Positions 17,583 to 25,944 of a stretch of 64,000 nucleotides of DNA are shown here, in pieces. Within the stretch, counting starts at the first letter, position 1. The number at the start of each line of letters is the position of its first letter. Origin of the DNA: Deltaproteobacteria bacterium HGW-Deltaproteobacteria-19 (lineage in GTDB: Bacteria > Desulfobacterota > Syntrophia > Syntrophales > PHBD01); NCBI GenBank assembly GCA_002841865.1, contig PHBD01000008.1, positions 124,001-188,000 of the forward strand, given 5' to 3'. Made by a program: the position numbers and the translations under genes. Below the pieces are notes generated by a model that had not been told where the DNA came from, ran no database searches, and saw only the letters and a list, made by a program, of their open reading frames with translations.

Positions 17583-18359
17583 ATGAACAAATGGCTGAAG
17601 ATCGGAATCGGCGTCGTTGTTGTGATCGCGTTAGGGATCGCGGCGGTCTTTTACTTTACGTCGGGGATGGTGGACACCGCGGATTCCTTCTTCAAGGCTG
17701 TCAAGGCCCGCGACATTGCGAAGGCCCGGGGCTATCTTGCGGAAGACTTTAAGGCCGGCACGGATGAGAAAGCCCTGGCGGACTTCCTGTCCAGAGGCGC
17801 CATCCTGGATTTCAAGGAAGCCAGTTGGTCGAACCGGAATATCAGCGGCAGCCGGGGCGAGCTGGATGGCTCGATCACGACGCAGACGGGCGGAGTGATC
17901 CCCATTAAAATGATGTTCGTCAAGGAGAAGGGGAACTGGAAAATTTACTCGATCCGCAAACCGACGGCGGGACTTCAATCGGGAGATGCCTCGCCGGCCG
18001 CTCCTGCAAAAGCCGACCAGGTCGCCCTGGTGAAGCAGTCGATGCGCGATTTCATCGTTTCCGTGGATGGAAAGAATATGGAGCATTTCCGGAGCACGGT
18101 TTCAACGATGTGGCAGAAACAGCATACAACGGAGCAGCTCAACGAGGCATTCAAGGCTCTGATGAACGCGGGAGCCAACTGGTCGGTGCTGAACGAACTG
18201 GAGCCGGTTCTGGCCGGAGAATCGACGGTCAACAAGGACGGGGTGCTGGTGGTGTCGGGATACTACCCGACCACGCCGAGAAAGGTTCATTTTGAGCAGA
18301 AGTTTATCTACGAAGGCATTGCCTGGAAACTTCTCGGCTTGAACATCGAAGTGAAATAG
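17583..18359 (+). CDS. Membrane-anchored protein with two NTF2-like (DUF4878-type) domains
   Basis: 258 residues. One N-terminal membrane segment (IGIGVVVVIALGIAAVFYF) anchors a soluble part. Residues ~30-120 (DSFFKAVKARDIAKARGYLA ... GNWKIYSIRK) and ~140-258 (VKQSMRDFIVSVDGKNMEHF ... GIAWKLLGLNIEVK) are two copies of the cone-shaped NTF2-like fold in which a 'displacement' helix is followed by strands ending in a Trp-Lys-(I/L) motif. The link between them is Ala/Pro-rich. AGGAGGG six nt upstream supports the start. Function is unknown; it is probably periplasmic and may bind a ligand. Confidence 0.75.
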   Translation: MNKWLKIGIGVVVVIALGIAAVFYFTSGMVDTADSFFKAVKARDIAKARGYLAEDFKAGTDEKALADFLSRGAILDFKEASWSNRNISGSRGELDGSITTQTGGVIPIKMMFVKEKGNWKIYSIRKPTAGLQSGDASPAAPAKADQVALVKQSMRDFIVSVDGKNMEHFRSTVSTMWQKQHTTEQLNEAFKALMNAGANWSVLNELEPVLAGESTVNKDGVLVVSGYYPTTPRKVHFEQKFIYEGIAWKLLGLNIEVK

Positions 18360-18710
18360 CCCCGGCGAGGCCAAGAGAACACAATAATATCATTTTGGAT
18401 TTCAGCCGCCTCGTTCCCCCCCGGCTCCCGTTCTTCGGAAACCAGGGAAGGAAGGCATTCGTCCGCTCCCTGCTCGATGGGCCTGTTCCCGAGAACCGTG
18501 TGGCTGGAGCGGATCGCGACCGCCGGCTTCGAGCCCCTCGCAGTCCCTTAATCGACGGTCTCCGTTTTGACGCAAAAAGACCCCTTGCATTCCGTCTTTG
18601 TCTGGATTAGGTTCCGCACCGCCCGTTGTAAGCATGCTTCACGGACGCTGACGCCCACACCGCCGGTATAAGCAAGGCGGGCGCAGGATGCCATTAACCG
18701 GGTTCCGGCC
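18360..18710. other. Gap with no recognisable gene
   Basis: 351 bases between the NTF2-like gene and the DMT-type gene. Short frames exist on both strands but have no good ribosome site and no family resemblance. I see no strong hairpin or repeat. It may hold the promoter of the downstream membrane protein. Confidence 0.5.
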
Positions 18711-19058
18711 GTGCTCGAAACGGTTCTGCTGCTGATTCTGTCCAACCTGTTCATGACGTTTGCCTGGTACGGCCATCTCAAGTTCATGAACGGCTGGCCC
18801 CTGGTGATGGTTATCCTGCTGAGCTGGGGCATCGCCCTGTTCGAATACATGCTCCAGGTGCCCGCCAACCGAATCGGCTTCCAGCATTACAATCTCGCCC
18901 AGCTCAAGGTGATCCAGGAAGTGATCACCATGATCGTCTTTGCGGGTTTCGCCTTTTTTGTCATGAAGCAGCCCCTGAAATGGGACTACCTGTGGGCCGC
19001 TCTCTGCCTCGTCGGGGCCGTCTATTTCATCTTCCGCGGCGGCATGCCCCACACGTAG
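18711..19058 (+). CDS. DMT-superfamily small membrane protein (DUF486)
   Basis: 115 residues from a GTG start, with four hydrophobic segments: VLLLILSNLFMTFAWYG, LVMVILLSWGIALFEYM, VITMIVFAGFAFFVM and YLWAALCLVGAVYFIF. The internal motif QVPANRIGFQHYNLAQLKVI is characteristic of DUF486, a small conserved family related to EmrE-type drug/metabolite transporters. Transport substrate is unknown. The length equals that of the family. It converges on a histidine kinase gene 40 bp away. Confidence 0.88.
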   Translation: MLETVLLLILSNLFMTFAWYGHLKFMNGWPLVMVILLSWGIALFEYMLQVPANRIGFQHYNLAQLKVIQEVITMIVFAGFAFFVMKQPLKWDYLWAALCLVGAVYFIFRGGMPHT

Positions 19059-19067
19059 GTCTCGTGT

Positions 19068-19090
19068 CTTTCCGGGCCGGCCGGGGAAAG
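19068..19090. terminator. Hairpin in the convergent gap
   Basis: CTTTCC and GGAAAG pair around a G+C-rich centre containing GGCCGGCC, in the 39-bp gap between two convergent genes. No U-run follows on either strand, so it is a candidate bidirectional stop only. Confidence 0.35.
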
Positions 19091-19097
19091 CATCCTC

Positions 19098-21059
19098 TTA
19101 CATCTTGATCCCATCGAGCAGCTCACGAACGGCATGGGCCAGGACACTCATCCGGATAGGCTTTACAATCACCCTGTCGATGTTGAGCTCGGCGATTTTT
19201 TCCAGGTCGCTCTTTGCCAGGAATCCCGAACAGAGAATGACGGGAATATCCCTGCTCATATTCTTAATCGCTGTTACCACTTCGAATCCCGTCATATGTG
19301 GCATCGTTTTGTCCGTGATGACGATGTCGATTCCCCGGATGTCGTTCTTGAGCAGGTCGATCGCCTTCACCGGATCGGTTTCCGTCAGTACCCGGTAACC
19401 CAGATCCGTCAGCATTTCACTGCTCACGTCGACAACCATCTCCTCGTCATCGATGAACAGGATCGTTTCGCCCCTTCCCGGCGGAACGAATTTCTTTATC
19501 TCCTGTTTTCCGTTTTCCACCTCGCCTTCCACCAGCGGGAGATAGATCCGGAAGTGTGCCCCCTTGCCTTCCTCACTGTCTACCCTGATCTCTCCATTGT
19601 GATCCTTGACGATCCCGTGAACAACCGAAAGGCCCAGCCCCGTTCCTTCTCCCTGCTGCTTGGTGGTGAAATACGGATCGAAGATCTTCCCCAGATTCTG
19701 TTGGGGGATCCCATGTCCGGTATCCCGGACGGACAGTTCCATGTAACGGCCCTCAGGCAGCGGGGTGCGAAGCAGTGCGGCGTTCGCTTCCATTTCGACC
19801 TGTCTCAATCCGATCTCCAGGATCCCCCCGCTTTCCTTCATGGCATGGCTGGCATTCGTACACAGGTTCATGAGCACCTGATGCATCTGGGAGGGATCCG
19901 CCATGATCACATGAGGGGTTTCGGGCATCACCTGCCGGATCTCGATCGTGGTCGGCAGGGACGCCCTCATGAATTTCACGATCTCTTTGATAATCGGGGC
20001 AAGCGAAAGGGGTCTTTTTTCGGGCTCGGCCTTGCGGCTGAAGGTCAGGATCTGCTGCACCAGGTCCCTGGCTCGATCCGCGGCCTTGAGAATCTGTTCC
20101 GTATGCCTGGTTGCTTTCGGGTTATTGCGCACTTCGTGCAGGCATAATTCCGAATATCCCATAATGCTGCTGAGGATATTGTTGAAGTCATGGGCAACGC
20201 CGCCGGCAAGTGTTCCGATCGCCTCCATCTTCTGTGCTTGCTGCAGCCTTTCCTCCAGCCTCTTCCTTTCCTTCTCGACCCGGGCCTGTTCGGTAAAGTC
20301 GAGATGAATCAGGATGACGTACAGAATGGCATCGTTGGCATCGAGGACGGGATAGAAGATGCCCTGTACGACGAGCAGGTTGCCTTTGCCGACCGTGGAC
20401 TCCGCATCATACTCAACCGTCGGCGTAGTTGACGGCTTTCCCTCGAACGCTTGTTGCACGGCCGGCATGAAACCAAGTGCCTCGATCTGTCGGTCCTGAA
20501 GGATATTGTAGCCCTTCATGTCCTCCTGACTGACGGACCATAGTTTCTCAAAAGCCTTGTTGGTGTAAATGATGTCACCTTCGGGTGAATATACCTGGAT
20601 GGAAAAGGGGGCCTGTTCAAGAATGCCGCGGATGCGGTTTTCGCTCTCGCGCAGGGCCTCTTCGGCGAGCTTTCGCTTTGTGATGTCCTGGATTGTAACA
20701 ATGTGTCCGGCTTCGGGATCATCCGCCTTCAGATACGCAGCGGTGAGAATGACAAAAAGGACGGTGCCGTCTTTCCTCACAAGATGCGTCTCGACGCTCG
20801 TCCGTTCGCTGCCCGCAAGCTGTGAGTAGAGCTCGCGGCTGACCCGTTCATACTCGTCGTCGGAATCGTAGAACATCCGCGTGCTCTGTTCCAGGATCTC
20901 CTGTTCCGTATATCCGAGGAGCTCGCACAGCGTTTGATTGACCTGGACAAACACCCGGTTGATTGCAAAGGAGACGCCGATTGGGATCGTGCGAAAGATG
21001 CTTGTCAGCAGTGATTCGCTGATGGAACGCCTTCCTGTCGAACCTTCGATCTCCGTCAT
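19098..21059 (-). CDS. PAS-PAS hybrid histidine kinase with C-terminal receiver
   Basis: 653 residues with no obvious membrane segment, so a soluble sensor. Two PAS domains (about 15-140 and 145-270) are each followed by the usual '[12 protein letters not shown]' or '[12 protein letters not shown]' linker. The HisKA domain has His290 in [20 protein letters not shown]; the HATPase domain has [19 protein letters not shown] and [14 protein letters not shown]; the receiver has Asp583 in [15 protein letters not shown]. Signals on the PAS domains should drive autophosphorylation and phosphotransfer to the receiver. The ATG at 21059 follows AGGGA; the frame to 21155 lacks a ribosome site. A second kinase lies 133 bp upstream in the same direction; no DNA-binding response regulator is encoded nearby. 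Confidence 0.92.
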   Translation of the reverse strand: MTEIEGSTGRRSISESLLTSIFRTIPIGVSFAINRVFVQVNQTLCELLGYTEQEILEQSTRMFYDSDDEYERVSRELYSQLAGSERTSVETHLVRKDGTVLFVILTAAYLKADDPEAGHIVTIQDITKRKLAEEALRESENRIRGILEQAPFSIQVYSPEGDIIYTNKAFEKLWSVSQEDMKGYNILQDRQIEALGFMPAVQQAFEGKPSTTPTVEYDAESTVGKGNLLVVQGIFYPVLDANDAILYVILIHLDFTEQARVEKERKRLEERLQQAQKMEAIGTLAGGVAHDFNNILSSIMGYSELCLHEVRNNPKATRHTEQILKAADRARDLVQQILTFSRKAEPEKRPLSLAPIIKEIVKFMRASLPTTIEIRQVMPETPHVIMADPSQMHQVLMNLCTNASHAMKESGGILEIGLRQVEMEANAALLRTPLPEGRYMELSVRDTGHGIPQQNLGKIFDPYFTTKQQGEGTGLGLSVVHGIVKDHNGEIRVDSEEGKGAHFRIYLPLVEGEVENGKQEIKKFVPPGRGETILFIDDEEMVVDVSSEMLTDLGYRVLTETDPVKAIDLLKNDIRGIDIVITDKTMPHMTGFEVVTAIKNMSRDIPVILCSGFLAKSDLEKIAELNIDRVIVKPIRMSVLAHAVRELLDGIKM

Positions 21060-21192
21060 GTCGCGTCCCTCCCTGAGTAACCGGCCATCACGGTGCTCCG
21101 GAAAATGGGATAGCGTCCCTCGCCCGGCCGGTCCGGTCCGGGGGCAGCACCGCATCCGCGAAGGCGGCCCGCGGCGGCGCAGGTGCCGCCGG

Positions 21193-23520
21193 CTACTTCC
21201 GATCCAGTTCCGTCCGGACCGCCAGACCGATCTTCTCGAGGATGTAGGGCTTCTGGACGAATGCCCCGGCGCCCATTTCCAGGGTTTTCCGGACGCGGTC
21301 CGTCTCCGAAAAGCCGCTGGCGAGGATCGCCTTCTGCCGGGGGTTGATTTTGAGAATTCTGCGGTACGTCTCCATGCCGTCCATCCCCGGATCCATGATC
21401 ATGTCCAGCACCACCAAGTCCACTTTCCGGCTTCGAAGGAAGGCAACCGCCGCTTCCCCGCTGGCGACGGCCTCGACCTGATACCCCAGCCTTCCCAGCA
21501 TGTTGATGGCCAGCTCGCGCTGTTCCTTCACGTCGTCCACCACCAGGATGGACTCCCCCCTGCCCGGGCAGGAAACGGGAGAGGCGGCACTGTCGTCCCT
21601 GTCGCTCTTTTCTCTCGTCACGGGGAAATAGAGCGTGAAGGTGCTTCCCTCGCCTTCCGCGCTCTGCACGTCGATGTAGCCGCTATGGTCCTTGACGGTT
21701 CCCCAGACGACCGCCAATCCCAGGCCGGTCCCGCTTCGTCCCATCACTTTCTTCGTGTAGAAGGGCTCGAAGATCTTGCCCAGGTCCTCCGCGGAGATCC
21801 CGCCGCCCGTGTCGGACACTGTCAGGACAACGTAGTCCCCCTCCTGCACGTCGTCGTACCCCCGAATGGGCTGGTCGAGGTAGCGGTTCCCCGTTCGGAT
21901 CGTCACCTTCCCCCGGCCGGCGATGGACTCGAAGGCGTTGGACACGAGATTCATGACGGTCTTGCCCAGGTGGACGGGTGATCCCTTGATGTTCAAAAGA
22001 CCGTCCTTAAGCTCCTCCGCGAAGACGACCTGCGGATGGCGCTCTCTCAGTTCTTTGAACTCCTGCGTTCCGAGGTAATCGGAAATGATCCCGCCCAGAT
22101 CGACCACGTCCGAAACGCTGACGCCCCTCCGGGCCAGGGTCAGGAGGTCCTGGATGATCGCCGCACCCCGGATGCCGGCCTGGAGGATGTTGTCGGCATG
22201 CCGCCTCGTGGGACTGCCTTCGGGCAGCTTTTCCGCCAGCAGCTCCGAATAGCCGACCATGACGCCCAGGATGTTGTTGAGGTCGTGGGCGACGCCGCCC
22301 GCCAGAAGCCCGAGCGCCTCCATCTTCTCCGCTCTCTGCAGCCGCTCTTCCAGCTCGCGGCGCTCTTCCACGGCCCGCTTGCGATCGGTGATGTCGCGGA
22401 TGAAACCGCCGACTCCGGTTTTGCCGCTCTGCAGCGGCACGGGAAACTTGGTTGTCTCAAACACGCGGTCCCCGACGGTCTCCTCCGTGCAGACGACGGA
22501 ACCCATGTTGACGGCCTCCCGGTCCGAGGCGCGGCAGCTTCGCGCCGCCTCTTCGGGCATCAGGTCGAAATCGGACAGGCTTATGACTTCCTCGGGCCTC
22601 CGCCCGTAAAAGTCGGCCAGCGCCTTGTTCGCCACGATGTGCCGGAACCGGTCGTCCTTCAGGAAGACAAAGTCCGACGTGCTGTTGATGAAGGTGCTGT
22701 AGCGCGTTTCGCTCTCCCGCAGCTCTTGTTCCGCCCGTTTGCGCTCGGTGATGTCGCGGAAAAACCAGACCCGGCCGAAATATTGGTTGTCGGCCCCCAT
22801 CAGGGGTGAGGAGTGGCGTTCGATGATCCTCCCTTCGTTCAGCGGAATTTCATCCCGGCTGGATTCCTGCTGATGATCGTAGAGGTATTTCACCTTTTCC
22901 AGAAAGGCCTCCGGATCGACAAGCCACTGCCGAACCGATTGCAACAACAATTCATCGGATTGCGTGGCAACGACGTCGGGAGGAACCTTCCATATTTCCG
23001 TAAAGCGCTTGTTGTGCAGAATGATCTTCCCATTGCTGTCCACGGCCAGGATGCCGTCAATGGACGCTTCCTGCTGGGCGGACAGAAGGGCGTTCCGGAA
23101 AGCTCTCTCCGTCTCCATCTGCTTGCGCTCGGTGATGTCGGTGAGGAATCCCTGAAGATGCAGGATCGGCCCCTCGTCGTTCCGCACGGCCCGGGTGAAG
23201 CAGGATCCCCAGAAGACGGTTCCGTCCCGGCGGACGATGCGGCACTCGAAATTCAGGACTTCTCCGTGCTCCAGGAGGAGGCGTTTCGCCCTGTTCCTGA
23301 CCTCCGGATCGGCATAGAGCCGGGCTTCGATGTCCGTCACGGAATCCATCAGCTCCTCCGGTGTCTCGTAGCCGAGCATCCGGGCCAGGGCCGGATTTGC
23401 GTCGAGACACAAGCCTTCCGGCGTGGTGATGAAGATTCCGATGGGGGCGCTGTAGAAAAAATCCCGATCGTTGCGGCCCGTCGCCCGGTCGGGCTCCCGG
23501 GCGTGCTTTTTCTGCGGCAT
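21193..23520 (-). CDS. Triple-PAS hybrid histidine kinase with C-terminal receiver
   Basis: 775 residues, soluble. Three PAS domains (about 20-135, 145-260, 270-385) are marked by repeated 'DITERK'-type linkers. HisKA carries His412 in GGVAHDLNNILGVMVGYSEL; the ATPase has VSDTGGGISAEDLGKIFEPF and GRSGTGLGLAVVWGTV. The receiver has Asp706 in DLVVLDMIMDPGMDG, with a two-residue 'DP' insertion after the usual 'M'. The C-terminal ~390 residues are nearly the same as those of the kinase at 42644-45451, so the two are paralogues. GAGGAA before the ATG supports the start. Confidence 0.93.
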   Translation of the reverse strand: MPQKKHAREPDRATGRNDRDFFYSAPIGIFITTPEGLCLDANPALARMLGYETPEELMDSVTDIEARLYADPEVRNRAKRLLLEHGEVLNFECRIVRRDGTVFWGSCFTRAVRNDEGPILHLQGFLTDITERKQMETERAFRNALLSAQQEASIDGILAVDSNGKIILHNKRFTEIWKVPPDVVATQSDELLLQSVRQWLVDPEAFLEKVKYLYDHQQESSRDEIPLNEGRIIERHSSPLMGADNQYFGRVWFFRDITERKRAEQELRESETRYSTFINSTSDFVFLKDDRFRHIVANKALADFYGRRPEEVISLSDFDLMPEEAARSCRASDREAVNMGSVVCTEETVGDRVFETTKFPVPLQSGKTGVGGFIRDITDRKRAVEERRELEERLQRAEKMEALGLLAGGVAHDLNNILGVMVGYSELLAEKLPEGSPTRRHADNILQAGIRGAAIIQDLLTLARRGVSVSDVVDLGGIISDYLGTQEFKELRERHPQVVFAEELKDGLLNIKGSPVHLGKTVMNLVSNAFESIAGRGKVTIRTGNRYLDQPIRGYDDVQEGDYVVLTVSDTGGGISAEDLGKIFEPFYTKKVMGRSGTGLGLAVVWGTVKDHSGYIDVQSAEGEGSTFTLYFPVTREKSDRDDSAASPVSCPGRGESILVVDDVKEQRELAINMLGRLGYQVEAVASGEAAVAFLRSRKVDLVVLDMIMDPGMDGMETYRRILKINPRQKAILASGFSETDRVRKTLEMGAGAFVQKPYILEKIGLAVRTELDRK

Positions 23521-23917
23521 GGCGAATTCCTCGTTTGACGGCGATGGACCGGATTCGTGAAAGGCCCCCGTGAGACCCTCGGGCCCTCACCGTGTCCGGT
23601 GATTGAACGGTGCCACATCGTTTCCTTCATTTCCAGAAGAAACGCGGGACCTTTTCCCGGAATTACCTATAGAGTTTCCCGTCATGGGAGACGATTAAAT
23701 TTGTCAGATACGTCAATCCTTTGACAGAAAACGATTTCATGAATCGGGCGGCTCCGGTCTTTGCGGGAGCCTTCTTTTTCTATATATGATTCCATAACAG
23801 CAGCAATATCAGCGGGATGCCAATCTCGTTCTTGTAATTGCCTTTCACTGGCATGCTTTATGAAATGGGGAGCGATGACAGCTCTTCGTCGAACGCCGGT
23901 GATTGAGGAGGGGAAAC
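23521..23917. other. Gap between a kinase and a small membrane protein
   Basis: 397 bases that must hold the kinase promoter on the minus strand and the promoter of the 129-residue protein on the plus strand. The only clear element is a terminator-like hairpin at 23750-23780. The stretch 23640-23750 is A+T-richer than its surroundings. Confidence 0.5.
23750..23780 (+). terminator. Orphan intrinsic terminator, possible small-RNA 3' end
   Basis: GGCTCC pairs with GGAGCC around a ten-base spacer that contains GGTCTTTGC, and TTCTTTTTC follows at once on the plus strand. No plus-strand gene ends upstream: the nearest gene, a kinase, runs the other way and starts at 23520. A transcript starting somewhere in 23530-23720 and ending here would be a short non-coding RNA. 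Confidence 0.45.
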
Positions 23918-24307
23918 ATGAACTTGTTTACAGGATCAATTGGTTCCGCATTCTTTATCTTCGTTGGAGTCGTTGCCGTTGCTTTCGCCCTCAGGCACAT
24001 CTACGGAGTTATAACCGTTGCTTTTACTTTCAGGCGTATCTACGGGAACAATCTTACATATAAACTTTTTGCCTGGATCTTGCCGGGCCTTATCATGATT
24101 CTTTCCCTTGCCTTCATCTGGGTCAAACTCGACAGTTTCAATAATCTGCTGATGGTTGCCTTTGCTCTTCCCGTCGGATCGGCATTGCTTTTTTTCCAGT
24201 TGTATTGCTGCAGCAAAGTTTCCGATCACGAAGCTGAAAAAATCGGCAAAGCTTCCGATTCCGCCGAGAGAAAGGGCATAAGATTCGAGCTGCGACAAAG
24301 ACCGTAA
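23918..24307 (+). CDS. Small membrane protein with an internal tandem repeat
   Basis: 129 residues; GGAGGGG six nt before the ATG sets the start, although a TTG lies five codons upstream. Hydrophobic segments are at about 8-25, 48-66 and 73-92, and the tail is charged (EAEKIGKASDSAERKG). Residues 20-45 repeat a 13-residue unit, AVAFALRHIYGVI then TVAFTFRRIYGNN, which joins the first membrane segment to a basic loop. I do not recognise a family and cannot say what it does. Confidence 0.6.
   Translation: MNLFTGSIGSAFFIFVGVVAVAFALRHIYGVITVAFTFRRIYGNNLTYKLFAWILPGLIMILSLAFIWVKLDSFNNLLMVAFALPVGSALLFFQLYCCSKVSDHEAEKIGKASDSAERKGIRFELRQRP
23975..24052 (+). repeat. 39-bp in-frame tandem duplication
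   Basis: Two adjacent 39-bp units start at 23975 and 24014; shared blocks include CCGTTGCTTT, TCAGGC and ATCTACGG. They have diverged at about a third of positions but remain in frame, so the duplication is old and under coding constraint. Confidence 0.75.
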
Positions 24308-24427
24308 TCTCTTTTCGTTGTACGTCTCGTGTGAATCAGCATCCGGGACCACCCCACCTGAATCAATCCTTTATTTTCTGAAAAGCCAGCTAATTCAGGT
24401 TGTTAAGTGAAAACTTTACGCGTGGAA

Positions 24428-24471
24428 GTGGGTCAAATTGGGATGCCTATGGTGGGTCAATTTTCGGTGCC
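24428..24471. mobile_element. Remnant end of an IS21-family element
   Basis: Two near-copies of a ~20-bp unit, GTGGGTCAAATTGGGATGCC (24428) and GTGGGTCAATTTTCGGTGCC (24452), lie 24 bp apart. IS21-family insertion sequences carry such multiple terminal repeats, and 'TTGACCCA' (reverse of these) is familiar from their ends. No istA or istB gene is next to it, so this would be a solo end left by deletion. The identification rests on memory of the family, not on a search. Confidence 0.45.
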
Positions 24472-24527
24472 GATTCACAGATAGTGGCGGCCCGCCGTCT
24501 TAGACTTTCATTTGGACGGATAAAAAG

Positions 24528-24562
24528 TTGCAATCAGCCGATGATTGGCTTGCAATCAGCCG
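24528..24562 (+). promoter_or_regulatory. Putative operator: direct repeats upstream of the DUF4143 ATPase
   Basis: TTGCAATCAGCCG occurs twice, at 24528-24540 and 24550-24562, start to start 22 bp (about two helical turns), with AATCA/TGATT arms forming a partial palindrome around the first. It ends 25 bp before the ATPase start codon, the position of a repressor site in a promoter. The binding protein is unknown; autoregulation is possible. Confidence 0.4.
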
Positions 24563-24586
24563 CGACCGGGCTTACACTCGTTTACC

Positions 24587-25834
24587 ATGAAAACCGCTGA
24601 TTTTTATCCCCGTTATCTTCGTCCGCGCATCATGGAGGCATTGGCCGATTCGCCGGTGGTGCTCATTCACGGCCCGCGCCAGTGCGGTAAAACGACACTG
24701 GCCCGGCAGGTGGGGGATGAAGCGGGGTTTGTCTATCTCAGTTTTGACGATGACGTCCAACGGGCGGCGGCGCAGACGGACCCGGTGGGCTATGTTGCCG
24801 ATCTTCCCGAGCGGGTCATTCTGGACGAAGTGCAACGGGTGCCGGAACTGTTCACCTCGCTGAAGGCGGCGGTGGATGTCCGGCGGGTGCCCGGGCGTTT
24901 TATCCTGACCGGTTCGGCGAATGTGTTGCTCGTCCCGAAACTGGCGGAATCACTGGCCGGCCGGATGGAGATTCTACGGCTGCATCCTCTTGCACAAGCG
25001 GAGCTTGCCGGGGAGGCAGTGGATTTCCTGCCGAAGTTGTTCAAGGGTGAGTTCAAGACAGGATCTGTCGGCCGGCGCCTGGGCCGCGACCTGGCCGACC
25101 GCATGGCTGCCGGCGGCTATCCGGCTGCGCTGGCGCGCGCTACTGCCCGGCGGAGGGCGGCCTGGTATCGGGACTACAGCGAAACCCTGGTTCAGCGCGA
25201 TATTCGCGATCTGGCCCGAATCAGCCTGATGGATGGTTTGTCACGGCTGCTGACGCTGGCCGCCGGACAAACCGCACGGTTGTTGAATGTGTCGGATCTG
25301 GCCGCCCCGTTTCAGGTAAGCCGCCCCACAATGCGGCAATACCTGACGCTGCTGTCACGGATCTTTCTGCTGGAGGAACTGCCGCCCTGGTACAGCAACC
25401 GGATGAGCCGCCTGATCAAGACCCCCAAGCTGCACATGGGCGATACCGGCCTGGTCTGTGCGCTGCTGGGTATGGATACCGAGGGTCTGTGGCGGGAGCG
25501 CGCATTGTTCGGGCAAATTCTGGAAACCTTCCTCTATCAGGAGCTGAGACGCCAGGCAAGCTGGCAGGAGGAAGCGGTTTCCTTCAGCCATTTCCGCGAC
25601 AAGGACATGGTAGAGGTGGACTTTGTATTGGAGTCCCGGGGGAAAGTAGCCGGGATCGAAGCTAAGGCTTCTTCGACCGTTACTCCCGATGATTTCAAAG
25701 GTTTGCTCAAGCTCCAGCAAGCCGTGCAGCAGCGTTTTGCCTCGGGGGTGGTGCTGTATGATGGCGAGGCGGCTGTTCCCTTCGGGAAAAATCTCTATGC
25801 CGTGCCCATCTCCGCGCTGTGGGAGAAGGTTTGA
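24587..25834 (+). CDS. AAA_14 / DUF4143 family ATPase
   Basis: 415 residues beginning MKTADFYPRYL. Walker A is IHGPRQCGKTT, Walker B is RVILDEVQRVPELF, and RFILTGSANVLLV is the sensor region. The C-terminal DUF4143 domain includes VSFSHFRDKDMVEVDFVLES followed by GIEAKASSTV, a D-(n)-E-x-K pattern like a nuclease-fold domain. The protein belongs to the same broad family as 15940-17253 but to a different subgroup. It follows an IS21-like end and paired repeats, so it may be part of a mobile segment. The family's role is not settled. Confidence 0.88.
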   Translation: MKTADFYPRYLRPRIMEALADSPVVLIHGPRQCGKTTLARQVGDEAGFVYLSFDDDVQRAAAQTDPVGYVADLPERVILDEVQRVPELFTSLKAAVDVRRVPGRFILTGSANVLLVPKLAESLAGRMEILRLHPLAQAELAGEAVDFLPKLFKGEFKTGSVGRRLGRDLADRMAAGGYPAALARATARRRAAWYRDYSETLVQRDIRDLARISLMDGLSRLLTLAAGQTARLLNVSDLAAPFQVSRPTMRQYLTLLSRIFLLEELPPWYSNRMSRLIKTPKLHMGDTGLVCALLGMDTEGLWRERALFGQILETFLYQELRRQASWQEEAVSFSHFRDKDMVEVDFVLESRGKVAGIEAKASSTVTPDDFKGLLKLQQAVQQRFASGVVLYDGEAAVPFGKNLYAVPISALWEKV

Positions 25835-25944
25835 AGCCGCGGAACCGGCGCAAAGGGGAGATGCCCGTAAAAGACAACGGGGATTGCTACGATCACTGAA
25901 AAGGGCTGCACGGGTCCATCAGAAGACGGATAGGGGAGGCGGTT

